Positions 1-7,104 of a DNA stretch of 18,660 nt are shown here, piece after piece. Both the position numbers and the translations under genes were made by a program. The stretch lies in contig JAVVVJ010000055.1 of NCBI GenBank assembly GCA_036652695.1, positions 1-18,660 on the forward strand. The letters are read 5' to 3'. The first letter of the stretch is position 1; the number at the start of each line of letters is the position of its first letter. The notes under the pieces are model-generated. The model had not been told where the DNA came from and made no database searches. It saw only the letters and a list, made by a program, of their open reading frames with translations. The stretch is from Limiplasma sp036652695. GTDB lineage: Bacteria; Bacillota; Clostridia; Christensenellales; Aristaeellaceae.

Positions 1-21
1 CTATACGCCACAAGCATCCTG

Positions 22-30
22 TGGTATAAT
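22..30 (+). promoter_or_regulatory. Extended -10 promoter for the ppk operon
   Basis: The bases TGGTATAAT form a perfect TATAAT hexamer preceded by the TGn extension of sigma-A type promoters. A -35 element at the usual distance would fall on bases 2-7 (TATACG), which is a poor match; extended -10 promoters can work without one. Transcription would start near base 37, about 40 bases before the ppk start codon, leaving room for the GGAGGAGGG ribosome binding site at 58-66. The region upstream is outside the window, so the end of any preceding gene cannot be judged. Confidence 0.7.
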
Positions 31-76
31 TCTCCCTGAATACCTATCGCGAAGCGAGGAGGAGGGCGGGGTACGC

Positions 77-2200
77 ATGGGCACGGCGCACAAACGAAAA
101 AAGGCTCGGCAGGTGATCCAAAACCGGGAACTGAGCTGGCTGCAGTTTAACCGTCGCGTGCAGGCCGAGGCGGATAACCCGGAGAATCCATTGCTGGAAC
201 GGGCGAAATTTTTGGCCATCGTGACCTCCAATCTGGATGAATTCATGCAGGTGCGCTATGTGCGCGTGATGGACGCCGCGCGGGACGGCTATGCAGAGCA
301 GCCGGTGTCGGGCGGCCTGACCGGGGCGGCGCTGTGCCGCAAGGTTAACCGGGAAATCCTGCGGCAGCATAACGCCCAGTATCTTTTGTACGAGGGGATT
401 CGTAGCGAACTCTTTTTGCAGGGCATACAGCTCTATCCGGTTTTTTTGCTGGAAGAGGAACATCTCCTGCGTGAACGTGAAATTTTTGATCAGGAAATCC
501 GCCCTAACCTCAAGGTGCTGCGCCTAGAGGATAGCGAGCCGATGCAAAAACAGCTCTACCTGTGCGTAAAGCTTCAAAAGCCCAAGCGTAAAGAGGCGCG
601 CTATGCGCTGGTGGCGTTGCCCGCGACGCTTCCGCGCTTGTTTGATCTGTCGCGCGGCAAGGGCGCACGGCGCTTGATTCGCGTGGAGGAAATTGTGAAG
701 CATTACCTCCATCGCTTGTTTCCCAAGGAGCAGGCGGAGCACGCGGCAGCGTTCCGCATTTTGCGCAATCAAAACTTCCTCGTGCAAGAGCAGACCGAGG
801 AGGATATCGTGCCCGCCGTGCGCGAAATGCTCAGCAAGCGCCGCACGGGCGCCGTGATGCGCCTAGAGGCCGAGGAGTGCATGAGCGAGGAAATGCTTAC
901 GCTGTTGATGCGGCGCTTCCATGTTGGTCGCGATAGGCGCTACCGTGTCACAGGTCCGCTGGATTTGAATAAGCTGATGATGAACCTATATAGCCAAGTC
1001 AAGCGCGCGGAGCTGAAATATCCTTCCGCACAGCCGGTGCTGCTGGATGAGCTGATGGGCGAGGATGTGTTTGAACGCATTGACGCGCGGGATTATCTGC
1101 TGTACCATCCGTACCACAGCTTCGCGCCCGTCGTACACCTGATGCGCAGGGCGGCGGTTGATCCCACGGTGCGCGCCGTGAAGCAAACGCTTTACCGCGT
1201 ATCCGGCAACAGCCCGATTGTGACCGCGCTGGTAGAGGCTGCGCAGAACGGCAAGCAGGTGACGGTGCTGATGGAGGCGCATGCGCGCTTTGATGAGGAG
1301 AGCAACCTGTTTTGGGGCGAGCGGCTGGCGCGCGCGGGCTGCCGCGTGCTCTATGGCCTGCCCAACCGCAAGGTGCATAGCAAAATCACGCTCATTGAGC
1401 GCGAGGCGGAGGGTGAATGCCACCGCGAGGTGCATTTGGGTACGGGCAACTATCATGATGGCACAGCCAAGCTCTATACCGATTTTGGACTTCTCACCGC
1501 CGATGAGCAGCTCACCGCCGATGCGGCCGCGTTCTTTGAGCAGCTCGAGGGTCGTCAGGACGCGCCGATGGAGGAGATCATCAAGGCTCCGGAGCGCTTG
1601 CATCCCACGCTTTTGCAGCTGATTGACCGCGAGCGCGAGCATGCTCAGCGCGGCGCGAACGCGTGGATGGTCGCCAAAATGAACTCGCTCTCCGATGGGC
1701 CGCTCATGCACGCGCTGATCGATGCGTCCCGCGCAGGCGTTCGTGTAGAGCTGATTGTGCGCGGCATTTGCTGCTTGCTCCCGGGCTGTCCCGGCGTAAC
1801 GGAGAACGTGCATATCAGCTCCATCGTTGGCAGGCATTTGGAGCACGCGCGCGCCTTTGTGTTTCAAAACGGCGGCGAACGGGAGGTTTACCTCTCCTCC
1901 GCTGATTGGATGCCCCGCAACCTCTACCGGCGCGTGGAGCTGATGTTCCCCGTGAAGGATGCGCGTTGCAAGGAGGCCGTGGAGAACGTCCTCGCGCTAC
2001 AGCTTGTGGATACGCAGAAGCGGCGTCTGCGCAGGCCAAGCGGCGCGTATGCGCGCGAAACGAAGGGGCTTGCGCCCATCAACGCGCAGGAAATTCTGCT
2101 TGCGGATGTGGAAGGCGTTTTTGCGGGCAGATACCCGCCCGCGCCATGCAAATCCGATAGCACGCAGATCCAAGCATCCGCAACAGGAGGGAAGGCATAG
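77..2200 (+). CDS. ppk: Polyphosphate kinase 1
   Basis: PPK1 reversibly transfers the terminal phosphate of ATP to a growing inorganic polyphosphate chain through a phosphohistidine enzyme. The 707-residue product has the usual family length. The N-terminal domain opens with NRELSWLQFNRR (16-27) and TSNLDEF (50-56). The catalytic half has R374 (TLYRVSGNSP), R404 (ARFDEES), H434 (KVHSK, matching E. coli His435, the phosphorylated residue), H453 (VHLGTGNYHDGTAKLYTDF, matching His454) and H590 (GRHLEHAR). These residue equivalences come from memory of the family, not from an alignment. The ATG at 77 has GGAGGAGGG ten bases upstream. The gene ends one base before cysE, so the two are surely cotranscribed. 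The last 30 or so residues look like a poorly conserved tail. No exopolyphosphatase gene accompanies it here. Confidence 0.96.
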   Translation: MGTAHKRKKARQVIQNRELSWLQFNRRVQAEADNPENPLLERAKFLAIVTSNLDEFMQVRYVRVMDAARDGYAEQPVSGGLTGAALCRKVNREILRQHNAQYLLYEGIRSELFLQGIQLYPVFLLEEEHLLREREIFDQEIRPNLKVLRLEDSEPMQKQLYLCVKLQKPKRKEARYALVALPATLPRLFDLSRGKGARRLIRVEEIVKHYLHRLFPKEQAEHAAAFRILRNQNFLVQEQTEEDIVPAVREMLSKRRTGAVMRLEAEECMSEEMLTLLMRRFHVGRDRRYRVTGPLDLNKLMMNLYSQVKRAELKYPSAQPVLLDELMGEDVFERIDARDYLLYHPYHSFAPVVHLMRRAAVDPTVRAVKQTLYRVSGNSPIVTALVEAAQNGKQVTVLMEAHARFDEESNLFWGERLARAGCRVLYGLPNRKVHSKITLIEREAEGECHREVHLGTGNYHDGTAKLYTDFGLLTADEQLTADAAAFFEQLEGRQDAPMEEIIKAPERLHPTLLQLIDREREHAQRGANAWMVAKMNSLSDGPLMHALIDASRAGVRVELIVRGICCLLPGCPGVTENVHISSIVGRHLEHARAFVFQNGGEREVYLSSADWMPRNLYRRVELMFPVKDARCKEAVENVLALQLVDTQKRRLRRPSGAYARETKGLAPINAQEILLADVEGVFAGRYPPAPCKSDSTQIQASATGGKA

Positions 2201-2201
2201 C

Positions 2202-2993
2202 ATGAAAGATTGGAAGGCTTTGGTGCGTGAGGATCGGGAGGCCGTGCTCGCGCGTGACCCCGCGGCAAAATCCTCAATGGAGGTGCGGCTGTGCTATCCC
2301 GGCCTAAAGGCGCTCAAGGCGCACCGCCGTGCGCACAGCCTGTACATGAAAGGGCATGTGCTGCTCGCGCGCATGCTCAGCCAGCATGCCCGGCATAGAA
2401 CGGGCATCGAAATCCATCCCGGAGCGCAGATCGGCCGCCGCGTGTTCATTGATCATGGCGATGGCGTGGTGATCGGTGAAACCACCATCATTGGCGATGA
2501 CGTGACCATTTATCAGGGCGTTACGCTAGGCGGCACGGGCAAGGATACGGGCAAGCGCCACCCCACCATCGGCAACGGCGTAACCATCGGGGCGGGCGCA
2601 AAGGTGCTGGGACCCATTACCATCGGCGATCATAGCAAGGTGGGCGCGGGCGCGATTGTGCTCAAAAACGTGCCGGAGAACTGCACCGTGGTGGGCAATC
2701 CAGGTCGCATTGTTCAAAAAAAGCAGCCGCAGCGCGATGGCGAGGTCGATTTGGATCAGGTGAACCTGCCCGACCCGATGCTGGAGCGCATGGAGGCGCT
2801 GGTGGCACGCCTGACGATGCTGGAGGGCTGCTTGGTGAAGCACGCGAAGCGTTTGGGCTGCGATGAATGCCTGCGGCAGGGCGAAAGCGCCGCAGTGCCT
2901 GATGGCAAGCCTTGCGATGAGCGATGTAGCGGCGCAGCCGTATGCGCGCTGAAACAGCAGGCCGAAGCGCCCTTGTGCGATGGCAATCGGTAG
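2202..2993 (+). CDS. cysE: Serine O-acetyltransferase (EpsC type) with cysteine-rich C-terminal tail
   Basis: The enzyme acetylates L-serine with acetyl-CoA to give O-acetylserine, the substrate of cysteine synthase. The frame runs further upstream, but ATG 2202 is chosen because AGGAGGGAAG lies just before it and the protein then begins like short EpsC-type enzymes. The left-handed beta-helix of hexapeptide repeats spans about 68-170. Catalytic residues are visible: E70 in GIEIHP (place of E. coli Asp143), H85 in FIDHGDG (place of His158) and H120 in GKRHPT (place of His193). A family-typical tail follows (VDLDQVNLPDPMLERM, 182-197). Residues 210-263 are unusual: they hold seven cysteines (210, 220, 223, 238, 242, 248, 259), including CDEC and CDERC. 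The C-terminus ends CDGNR, not the isoleucine that E. coli CysE inserts into CysK. Placement before cysS recalls the cysE-cysS order of Bacillus. Confidence 0.95.
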   Translation: MKDWKALVREDREAVLARDPAAKSSMEVRLCYPGLKALKAHRRAHSLYMKGHVLLARMLSQHARHRTGIEIHPGAQIGRRVFIDHGDGVVIGETTIIGDDVTIYQGVTLGGTGKDTGKRHPTIGNGVTIGAGAKVLGPITIGDHSKVGAGAIVLKNVPENCTVVGNPGRIVQKKQPQRDGEVDLDQVNLPDPMLERMEALVARLTMLEGCLVKHAKRLGCDECLRQGESAAVPDGKPCDERCSGAAVCALKQQAEAPLCDGNR

Positions 2994-2994
2994 G

Positions 2995-3015
2995 GAGAAG
3001 CCGAAAAGGCTTTTT
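2995..3015 (+). terminator. Weak hairpin before cysS, possible attenuator
   Basis: GAGAAGCC (2995-3002) can pair with GGCTTTTT (3008-3015) across a five-base GAAAA loop, including two G-U pairs. It lies just after the cysE stop codon and before the cysS ribosome binding site. The stem is short and its right arm uses the T-run itself, so it is at best a weak or partial terminator. Nothing of T-box size fits in the 59-base gap. Confidence 0.25.
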
Positions 3016-3034
3016 CATGAGAGGCTCGTTTGAT

Positions 3035-3049
3035 GAAAGGATGGTTATC
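3035..3049 (+). promoter_or_regulatory. Ribosome binding site of cysS, bulged full-length form
   Basis: GAAAGGA (3035-3041), one extra T, then GGTTATC (3043-3049) resembles the complete 16S complement GAAAGGAGGTGATC with one inserted base and one mismatch. It sits three bases before ATG 3053. This decides the start: the ATG at 3041, in frame, lies inside the motif and would have no proper ribosome binding site. Confidence 0.55.
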
Positions 3050-3052
3050 GAA

Positions 3053-4450
3053 ATGCAACTATACAACAGCATGACACGCAAAAAGGAAGAATTCAAGCCG
3101 ATCAACGAGGGGAAGGTGGGCATCTACGCCTGCGGTCCCACGGTATATAACTATTTCCATATCGGCAACGCACGCCCCTTTATCATCTTTGACGTGCTTC
3201 GCCGCTATTTTGAATATCGCGGGTACGAGGTTACCTTCGTGCAGAACTTCACCGATATCGATGATAAAATGATCCGCCGCGCTGCTGAGGAACATACCAC
3301 TGTGCAGGAAATCGCAGATCGCTACATCAAGGAATATTATGTGGACGCCAAGGCGTTGGGCATCCGCGCGGCAACGGTGCATCCCCGCGCAACGGAGCAT
3401 ATGCCCCAGATCATCCGCTTGATTGAGCGGCTGATGGAAAAGGGACTTGCCTATGAAAGCAACGGAGACGTGTACTATCGCGTGAAGGCCTTCCCCGCCT
3501 ATGGGTGCCTCTGCGGCCAGAATTTGGAGGACTTGGAGAGCGGCGCGCGCGTCAGCGTGGACGAGCAAAAGGAAAGTCCGTTGGATTTTGCGCTGTGGAA
3601 GGCGCAAAAGCCGGGGGAGCCAGCGTGGGAAAGCCCGTGGGGGATGGGTCGCCCCGGCTGGCATATCGAATGCTCTGCCATGTCCACCACCTATCTGGGC
3701 GAAACCTTTGATATCCATGGCGGCGGCAAGGATCTGCTGTTCCCGCATCACGAAAACGAGATTGCGCAGACCTCCGGCGCCACCGGTAAGCCCTATGTGC
3801 ATTACTGGATGCACAATGGCTTTTTGAATATCGATAACGAAAAAATGAGCAAGTCCGCGGGCAATTTCTTCACCGTGCGGGATATCGCCAAGGAGTTTGA
3901 CTTGGAGGCCGTGCGTATGTTCACGCTTTCGGCGCAGTACCGCAGCCCGCTCAACTTCAGCCGCGAGCAGATTGAGCAGGCGCAGAGCAGCTTGGAGCGC
4001 TTGTATATCGCGCGCGACCAGCTCGCCTTTTTGCAAAATACGGCGGTGGAGCGTGAGCCTAACGAGGCGGAAGCCGCGTACATGGCCGAGTGCGACAAGG
4101 CGGAGGAGAAGTTCATTGCCGCCATGGATGACGACCTCAATACCGCCGACGCGCTGGCGGCGCTGTTTGAGATGGTGCGCGAGCTGTATAAGCTGCCGGC
4201 GGGCGGGGTGAGCGCCAAGGCCGTTGCGCATGGGCAGGCGAAGCTTGCCGCCCTCACGGAGGTGCTGGGGCTGTTGATGAAGCAGAGCACCGGCGTGAGC
4301 GCGGAGGTGCAGGCTATGGTGGACGAGCGTGCAGAGGCGCGCAAAAATAGGGATTGGAAGCGCAGCGATGAGCTTCGCGATCAAATCAAAGCCATGGGCT
4401 ATATCCTTGAGGATACCTCCGCGGGGCAAAAGGTGCGCAAGGGTGTATAA
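3053..4450 (+). CDS. cysS: Cysteinyl-tRNA synthetase
   Basis: This class I aminoacyl-tRNA synthetase charges tRNA-Cys with cysteine in the cytoplasm. The 465-residue product is close to E. coli CysRS (461). The HIGH-type motif is FHIGNARPF (35-43) and the KMSKS loop is at 264-268. The four zinc ligands that select cysteine are at the expected places: C27 (ACGPTVY), C207 (IECSAM), H232 and E236 (PHHENE), matching E. coli C28, C209, H234 and E238. The C-terminal helical and anticodon-binding part ends with the family-like NRDWKRSDELRDQIKAMGY. An in-frame ATG at 2942 would overlap cysE; ATG 3053 gives the conserved beginning MQLYNSMTRKKEEF. Its last eight bases overlap the following gene. Together with cysE it forms a cysteine supply-and-use pair. 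Confidence 0.97.
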   Translation: MQLYNSMTRKKEEFKPINEGKVGIYACGPTVYNYFHIGNARPFIIFDVLRRYFEYRGYEVTFVQNFTDIDDKMIRRAAEEHTTVQEIADRYIKEYYVDAKALGIRAATVHPRATEHMPQIIRLIERLMEKGLAYESNGDVYYRVKAFPAYGCLCGQNLEDLESGARVSVDEQKESPLDFALWKAQKPGEPAWESPWGMGRPGWHIECSAMSTTYLGETFDIHGGGKDLLFPHHENEIAQTSGATGKPYVHYWMHNGFLNIDNEKMSKSAGNFFTVRDIAKEFDLEAVRMFTLSAQYRSPLNFSREQIEQAQSSLERLYIARDQLAFLQNTAVEREPNEAEAAYMAECDKAEEKFIAAMDDDLNTADALAALFEMVRELYKLPAGGVSAKAVAHGQAKLAALTEVLGLLMKQSTGVSAEVQAMVDERAEARKNRDWKRSDELRDQIKAMGYILEDTSAGQKVRKGV

Positions 4451-4823
4451 GGGTCAGGCGCGGGCGGTCAGCCGCACGGCGATTGCCGCTGGTGCGCTGG
4501 CCGCGCTTTTGCTGGCGTGTGCGCTGATGCTTGCGCATGTTCGCCAGCCAGTGCAGGGGATGGCGTTGAACGCGCCGCAGGCGGCGAGCCGCAAGGGCGA
4601 GCGCATGACCGTTGCGCGCCCAACCGGCGCGGTGAGCGTCAATCGCGCAAGCGCGGACGAGCTTCAAGCCATCCGCGGCGTGGGCGAGGTGACGGCTCAA
4701 CGCATAGTGCAGGAACGCGAGCAAAATGGCGTTTTCGCCTATGTGGAGGATTTGCTGAACGTGCGGGGCATCGGCGAAAAAACGCTGCAAAAGCTGCTGC
4801 CACAAATCAACCTAGATGAGTGA
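4443..4823 (+). CDS. Membrane-anchored helix-hairpin-helix protein, ComEA-like
   Basis: A protein of 126 residues with a short basic N-terminus, one hydrophobic segment at about 10-31 and two helix-hairpin-helix motifs at the C-terminus: LQAIRGVGEVTAQRI (74-88) and LLNVRGIGEKTLQKL (104-118), preceded by the typical VSVNRASADEL. The pair matches the DNA-binding domain of ComEA, the receptor that binds incoming DNA on the outer face of the membrane. The SLBB domain found between anchor and HhH in full-length ComEA is absent, so the spacer is only about 35 residues. The start is inferred to be GTG 4443, with AAAAGG nine bases upstream, overlapping cysS by eight bases; ATG codons further upstream would run deep into cysS. 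No comEB or comEC follows, so a role in competence is unproven. Confidence 0.75.
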   Translation: MYKGQARAVSRTAIAAGALAALLLACALMLAHVRQPVQGMALNAPQAASRKGERMTVARPTGAVSVNRASADELQAIRGVGEVTAQRIVQEREQNGVFAYVEDLLNVRGIGEKTLQKLLPQINLDE

Positions 4824-4835
4824 CGGAGGAGTAAA

Positions 4836-6353
4836 ATGCGGGATACGGTGCTGTTTTTTGATACGACGCTTCGCGATGGCGAGCAGACCCCGGGTGTGAG
4901 CTTTCACCTGAACGAGAAGGTGGATTTCGCGCGTGGGCTGGAAGCGCTAGGCGTGGATATGATCGAGGCGGGGTTTGCGGGCGCAAGCGCGGGCGATTTG
5001 GAGGCGGTGCGAGCGGTGAGCCGCGCGGTGCGCACGGGCGTTTGCTCGCTGGCGCGCTGCTTGGAGACGGATATCCGCGCTGCCGCGGACGCGCTGAGGG
5101 AAGCGGTCAAGCCGCGCATCCATGTGTTCATTGCAACCAGCCCCCTGCACCGCTCCGCAAAGCTCAACATGACGCGCGAACAGGTGCTGGAGGCGGCGAT
5201 TCGCTCGGTGACGCTGGCAAAAACCCTGTGTGCGGATGTGGAATTCAGCTGTGAGGACGCAACGCGTACCGAGCCGGATTTTTTGCGCGAGGTGTATCGC
5301 GCGGTGATTGCGGCGGGAGCAACCACAATCAACCTGCCGGATACGGTGGGCTATGCTACGGTGAACGAGTATGGCGCGATGATTGAAGACGTCTGCCGCA
5401 ATGTGATTGCGGAGCGGGACGTGGTGCTTTCCGCCCATTGCCATAACGATTTGGGCTTGGCGACCGCCACCACGCTGGAGGCGGTACGGCGCGGCGCACG
5501 GCAGGTGGAATGCACGGTGAACGGCTTGGGGGAGCGCGCGGGCAACGCCTCGCTGGATGAAATTGTAATGGGACTGCGCACAAGGCGCGATATCTATGGG
5601 GTGGAGGATCACCTCCACATCAAGGAGCTTTACCGTGTCAGCCGATTGTGCGCCGGGCTTTCCGGCATTGAGCTTCCGCCTAGCAAGGCGGTGGTGGGCG
5701 CGAACGCCTTTGTGCACCAGAGCGGCATTCATCAGCATGGGGTGCTTAACGACCGAGCGACGTATGAGATTATGAAGCCGGAGGAGCTGGGCATTCCGCA
5801 GGGCGGGGTGGTGCTGGGAAAGCTCAGCGGGCGGCACGCGCTGCGCGAGCACGCGATGGAGCTTGGGTTTGAGCTAACGGAGCATGAGCTGAACCATGCA
5901 TTTGAAAAGTTTAAGGAGCTGGCGGATCGCAAAAAGGAGATCACGGATCGCGATATCATGGCGATTTGTAGGGAGCAGATGCATGGCGCGGCGGGCTGCT
6001 ACCATCTGCAAGCGTTCCAGATTTTCAGCGGGAATCGCATGACGTCCACAGCTACGGTGAGCCTTCAAAAGGAAACGGAAATCATCACGCGCGCGGATTG
6101 TGGGGACGGGCCGGTAGAGGCGTGTTTCCATGCCGTGGATCAGATTACGGGGCTTGCGTGCAGCTTGGAAAGCTATCATTTGCGAGCGGTGACGGAGGGC
6201 GGCGATGCGCTGGGAGAAGTGACGGCGCGCGTGCGTTGCCAGGATGTGGTGATGCTGGGTAAGGGCGTTTCCACGGACGTGATTGAGGCAAGCTGCCTGG
6301 CATATCTCAATGCGGTGAACCGCCTGCTGGAGGCGCGCGCCGAACGCGCCTAG
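4836..6353 (+). CDS. leuA: 2-isopropylmalate synthase
   Basis: LeuA condenses acetyl-CoA with 2-oxoisovalerate, the first committed step of leucine synthesis. The 505 residues cover a TIM-barrel catalytic domain, a linker and a C-terminal regulatory domain (from about 385, including FQIFSGNRMTSTATVSLQ), where leucine binds in the family. Visible catalytic features are DTTLRDGEQTPG (9-20, with R13 and metal ligand D14), FIATSPLHRSAKL (98-110), H201 and H203 in AHCHNDLGLA (200-209), GLGERAGN (230-237) and SGIHQHGVL (296-304). The FIATSP and VEFSCEDA signatures favour LeuA over homocitrate or citramalate synthase, though substrate is inferred from similarity. In the GF-x-x-x-S-P-G-D element the proline is alanine here (residue 52). 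GGAGGAG precedes ATG 4836. The 12-base gap shows cotranscription with the HhH gene; leuB, leuC and leuD are not in the window. Confidence 0.92.
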   Translation: MRDTVLFFDTTLRDGEQTPGVSFHLNEKVDFARGLEALGVDMIEAGFAGASAGDLEAVRAVSRAVRTGVCSLARCLETDIRAAADALREAVKPRIHVFIATSPLHRSAKLNMTREQVLEAAIRSVTLAKTLCADVEFSCEDATRTEPDFLREVYRAVIAAGATTINLPDTVGYATVNEYGAMIEDVCRNVIAERDVVLSAHCHNDLGLATATTLEAVRRGARQVECTVNGLGERAGNASLDEIVMGLRTRRDIYGVEDHLHIKELYRVSRLCAGLSGIELPPSKAVVGANAFVHQSGIHQHGVLNDRATYEIMKPEELGIPQGGVVLGKLSGRHALREHAMELGFELTEHELNHAFEKFKELADRKKEITDRDIMAICREQMHGAAGCYHLQAFQIFSGNRMTSTATVSLQKETEIITRADCGDGPVEACFHAVDQITGLACSLESYHLRAVTEGGDALGEVTARVRCQDVVMLGKGVSTDVIEASCLAYLNAVNRLLEARAERA

Positions 6354-6390
6354 GCAGAGCCTCAAGCCCCAAGCGGCAAAGCGAAAGCAA

Positions 6391-6399
6391 TGCTAAAAT
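6391..6399 (+). promoter_or_regulatory. Candidate extended -10 promoter for the glycan genes
   Basis: TGCTAAAAT is a TGn extension plus a hexamer matching TATAAT at five of six positions. No good -35 lies 17 bases upstream (AAGCGG). It is in the 118-base gap after leuA and would give a leader of about 65 bases before the sugar transferase. No convincing terminator is seen between leuA and this site, so read-through from leuA is also possible. Confidence 0.4.
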
Positions 6400-6447
6400 T
6401 CGCCAAGCGCAAGCACCTTCCATTCGGAAATACGCTGAGCGATCAAT

Positions 6448-6461
6448 GAAGGATGGTAATC
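6448..6461 (+). promoter_or_regulatory. Ribosome binding site of the sugar transferase, bulged form
   Basis: GAAGGA (6448-6453), an extra T, then GGTAATC (6455-6461) resembles the long 16S complement with one inserted base. The GGTAATC part lies ten bases before ATG 6472; the GAAGGA part alone would be 18 bases away, too far for a normal site. No other start codon is available close to it in this frame. Confidence 0.45.
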
Positions 6462-6471
6462 AAAACAAATC

Positions 6472-7104
6472 ATGTATAGACGGTATTTGAAACGGCCGCT
6501 GGATGTCATCCTTTCGGTGATCAGCCTGATCGTGTTAAGCCCGCTGTTTTTGCTGGTGAGCATCGCGATTAAGCTGGATAGCAAAGGCCCGGTCTTTTTT
6601 AAACAAAAGCGCGTGGGCAAGGGGAAAACGCTGTTTGATATCTACAAATTCCGTACAATGACAGCCGACGCGCCTCACGATGTGCCTACAAACGACCTGC
6701 GCAAGGCAAGCTTGTATATTACAAAAGTGGGCAAGGTGCTGCGCGTGACTAGCGTGGATGAGCTGCCGCAGCTGATTAACATCCTCAAGGGAGAAATGTC
6801 GCTGATCGGCCCTCGACCCGCGCTGTGGAACCAAGACGACCTGATCGACTGGCGCGACCACTTTGGCGCAAACGATGTGCTGCCGGGGCTGAGCGGCTGG
6901 GCGCAGGTCAACGGGCGTGATTATCTGAGCCTCGATTTGGAAAAGAAGGCGCGGCGGGATGGGGAATACGCGCATCACATCAGCTTTTGGTTTGATGTGA
7001 AATGCTTTTTGCTGACCTGCGTGAAGGTTGTCAACCGTCAAGGCATCGTGGAGGAGCATGATCCCGATCCGCTTGAGGAGAAGGCTGGGGAGGAAAGCAA
7101 ATGA
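6472..7104 (+). CDS. Initiating sugar phosphate transferase (monotopic phosphoglycosyl transferase)
   Basis: Bacterial sugar transferases of this family (PF02397; PglC, WcaJ and EpsL relatives) move a sugar-1-phosphate from a UDP-sugar onto undecaprenyl phosphate, the first membrane step of capsule, exopolysaccharide or glycan assembly. The 210-residue protein is the short PglC-like form with only the catalytic core. It has one N-terminal hydrophobic re-entrant helix (about 11-33) with the S23-P24 kink, then GPVFFKQKRVGK (39-50), IYKFRTM (57-63), the catalytic acidic pair D96-E97 in VDELPQLINILKGEMS, LIGPRPA (111-117) and LPGLSGWAQVNGRD (137-150). The sugar it uses cannot be told from sequence. 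Its stop overlaps the start of the epimerase (ATGA), so the two are translationally coupled, in an arrangement I recognise from clostridial glycan clusters. Confidence 0.93.
   Translation: MYRRYLKRPLDVILSVISLIVLSPLFLLVSIAIKLDSKGPVFFKQKRVGKGKTLFDIYKFRTMTADAPHDVPTNDLRKASLYITKVGKVLRVTSVDELPQLINILKGEMSLIGPRPALWNQDDLIDWRDHFGANDVLPGLSGWAQVNGRDYLSLDLEKKARRDGEYAHHISFWFDVKCFLLTCVKVVNRQGIVEEHDPDPLEEKAGEESK

Noticed and set aside
2994..3052. T-box or other cysteine-responsive leader before cysS
   Set aside because: The gap is only 59 bases, too short for a T-box, and lacks the conserved T-box bases.
3059..4429. Long open frame of 456 codons on the - strand opposite cysS
   Set aside because: Antisense to a certain aminoacyl-tRNA synthetase; low-complexity His/Leu/Arg-rich translation typical of the complement of GC-rich genes, and no ribosome binding site.
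4836..6353. Homocitrate or citramalate synthase instead of LeuA
   Set aside because: The FIATSP and VEFSCEDA motifs and the C-terminal regulatory domain fit LeuA better; no lysine or nitrogen-fixation context is present.
6332..6362. Terminator after leuA (GGCGCG/CGCGCC or AGGC/GCCT stems)
   Set aside because: The stems are short, the first lies within the coding end, and no T-run follows.
6453..6479. Eight-codon leader peptide (MVIKTNHV) overlapping the start of the sugar transferase
   Set aside because: Its ATG is part of the ribosome binding site motif itself and has no site of its own; most likely chance.
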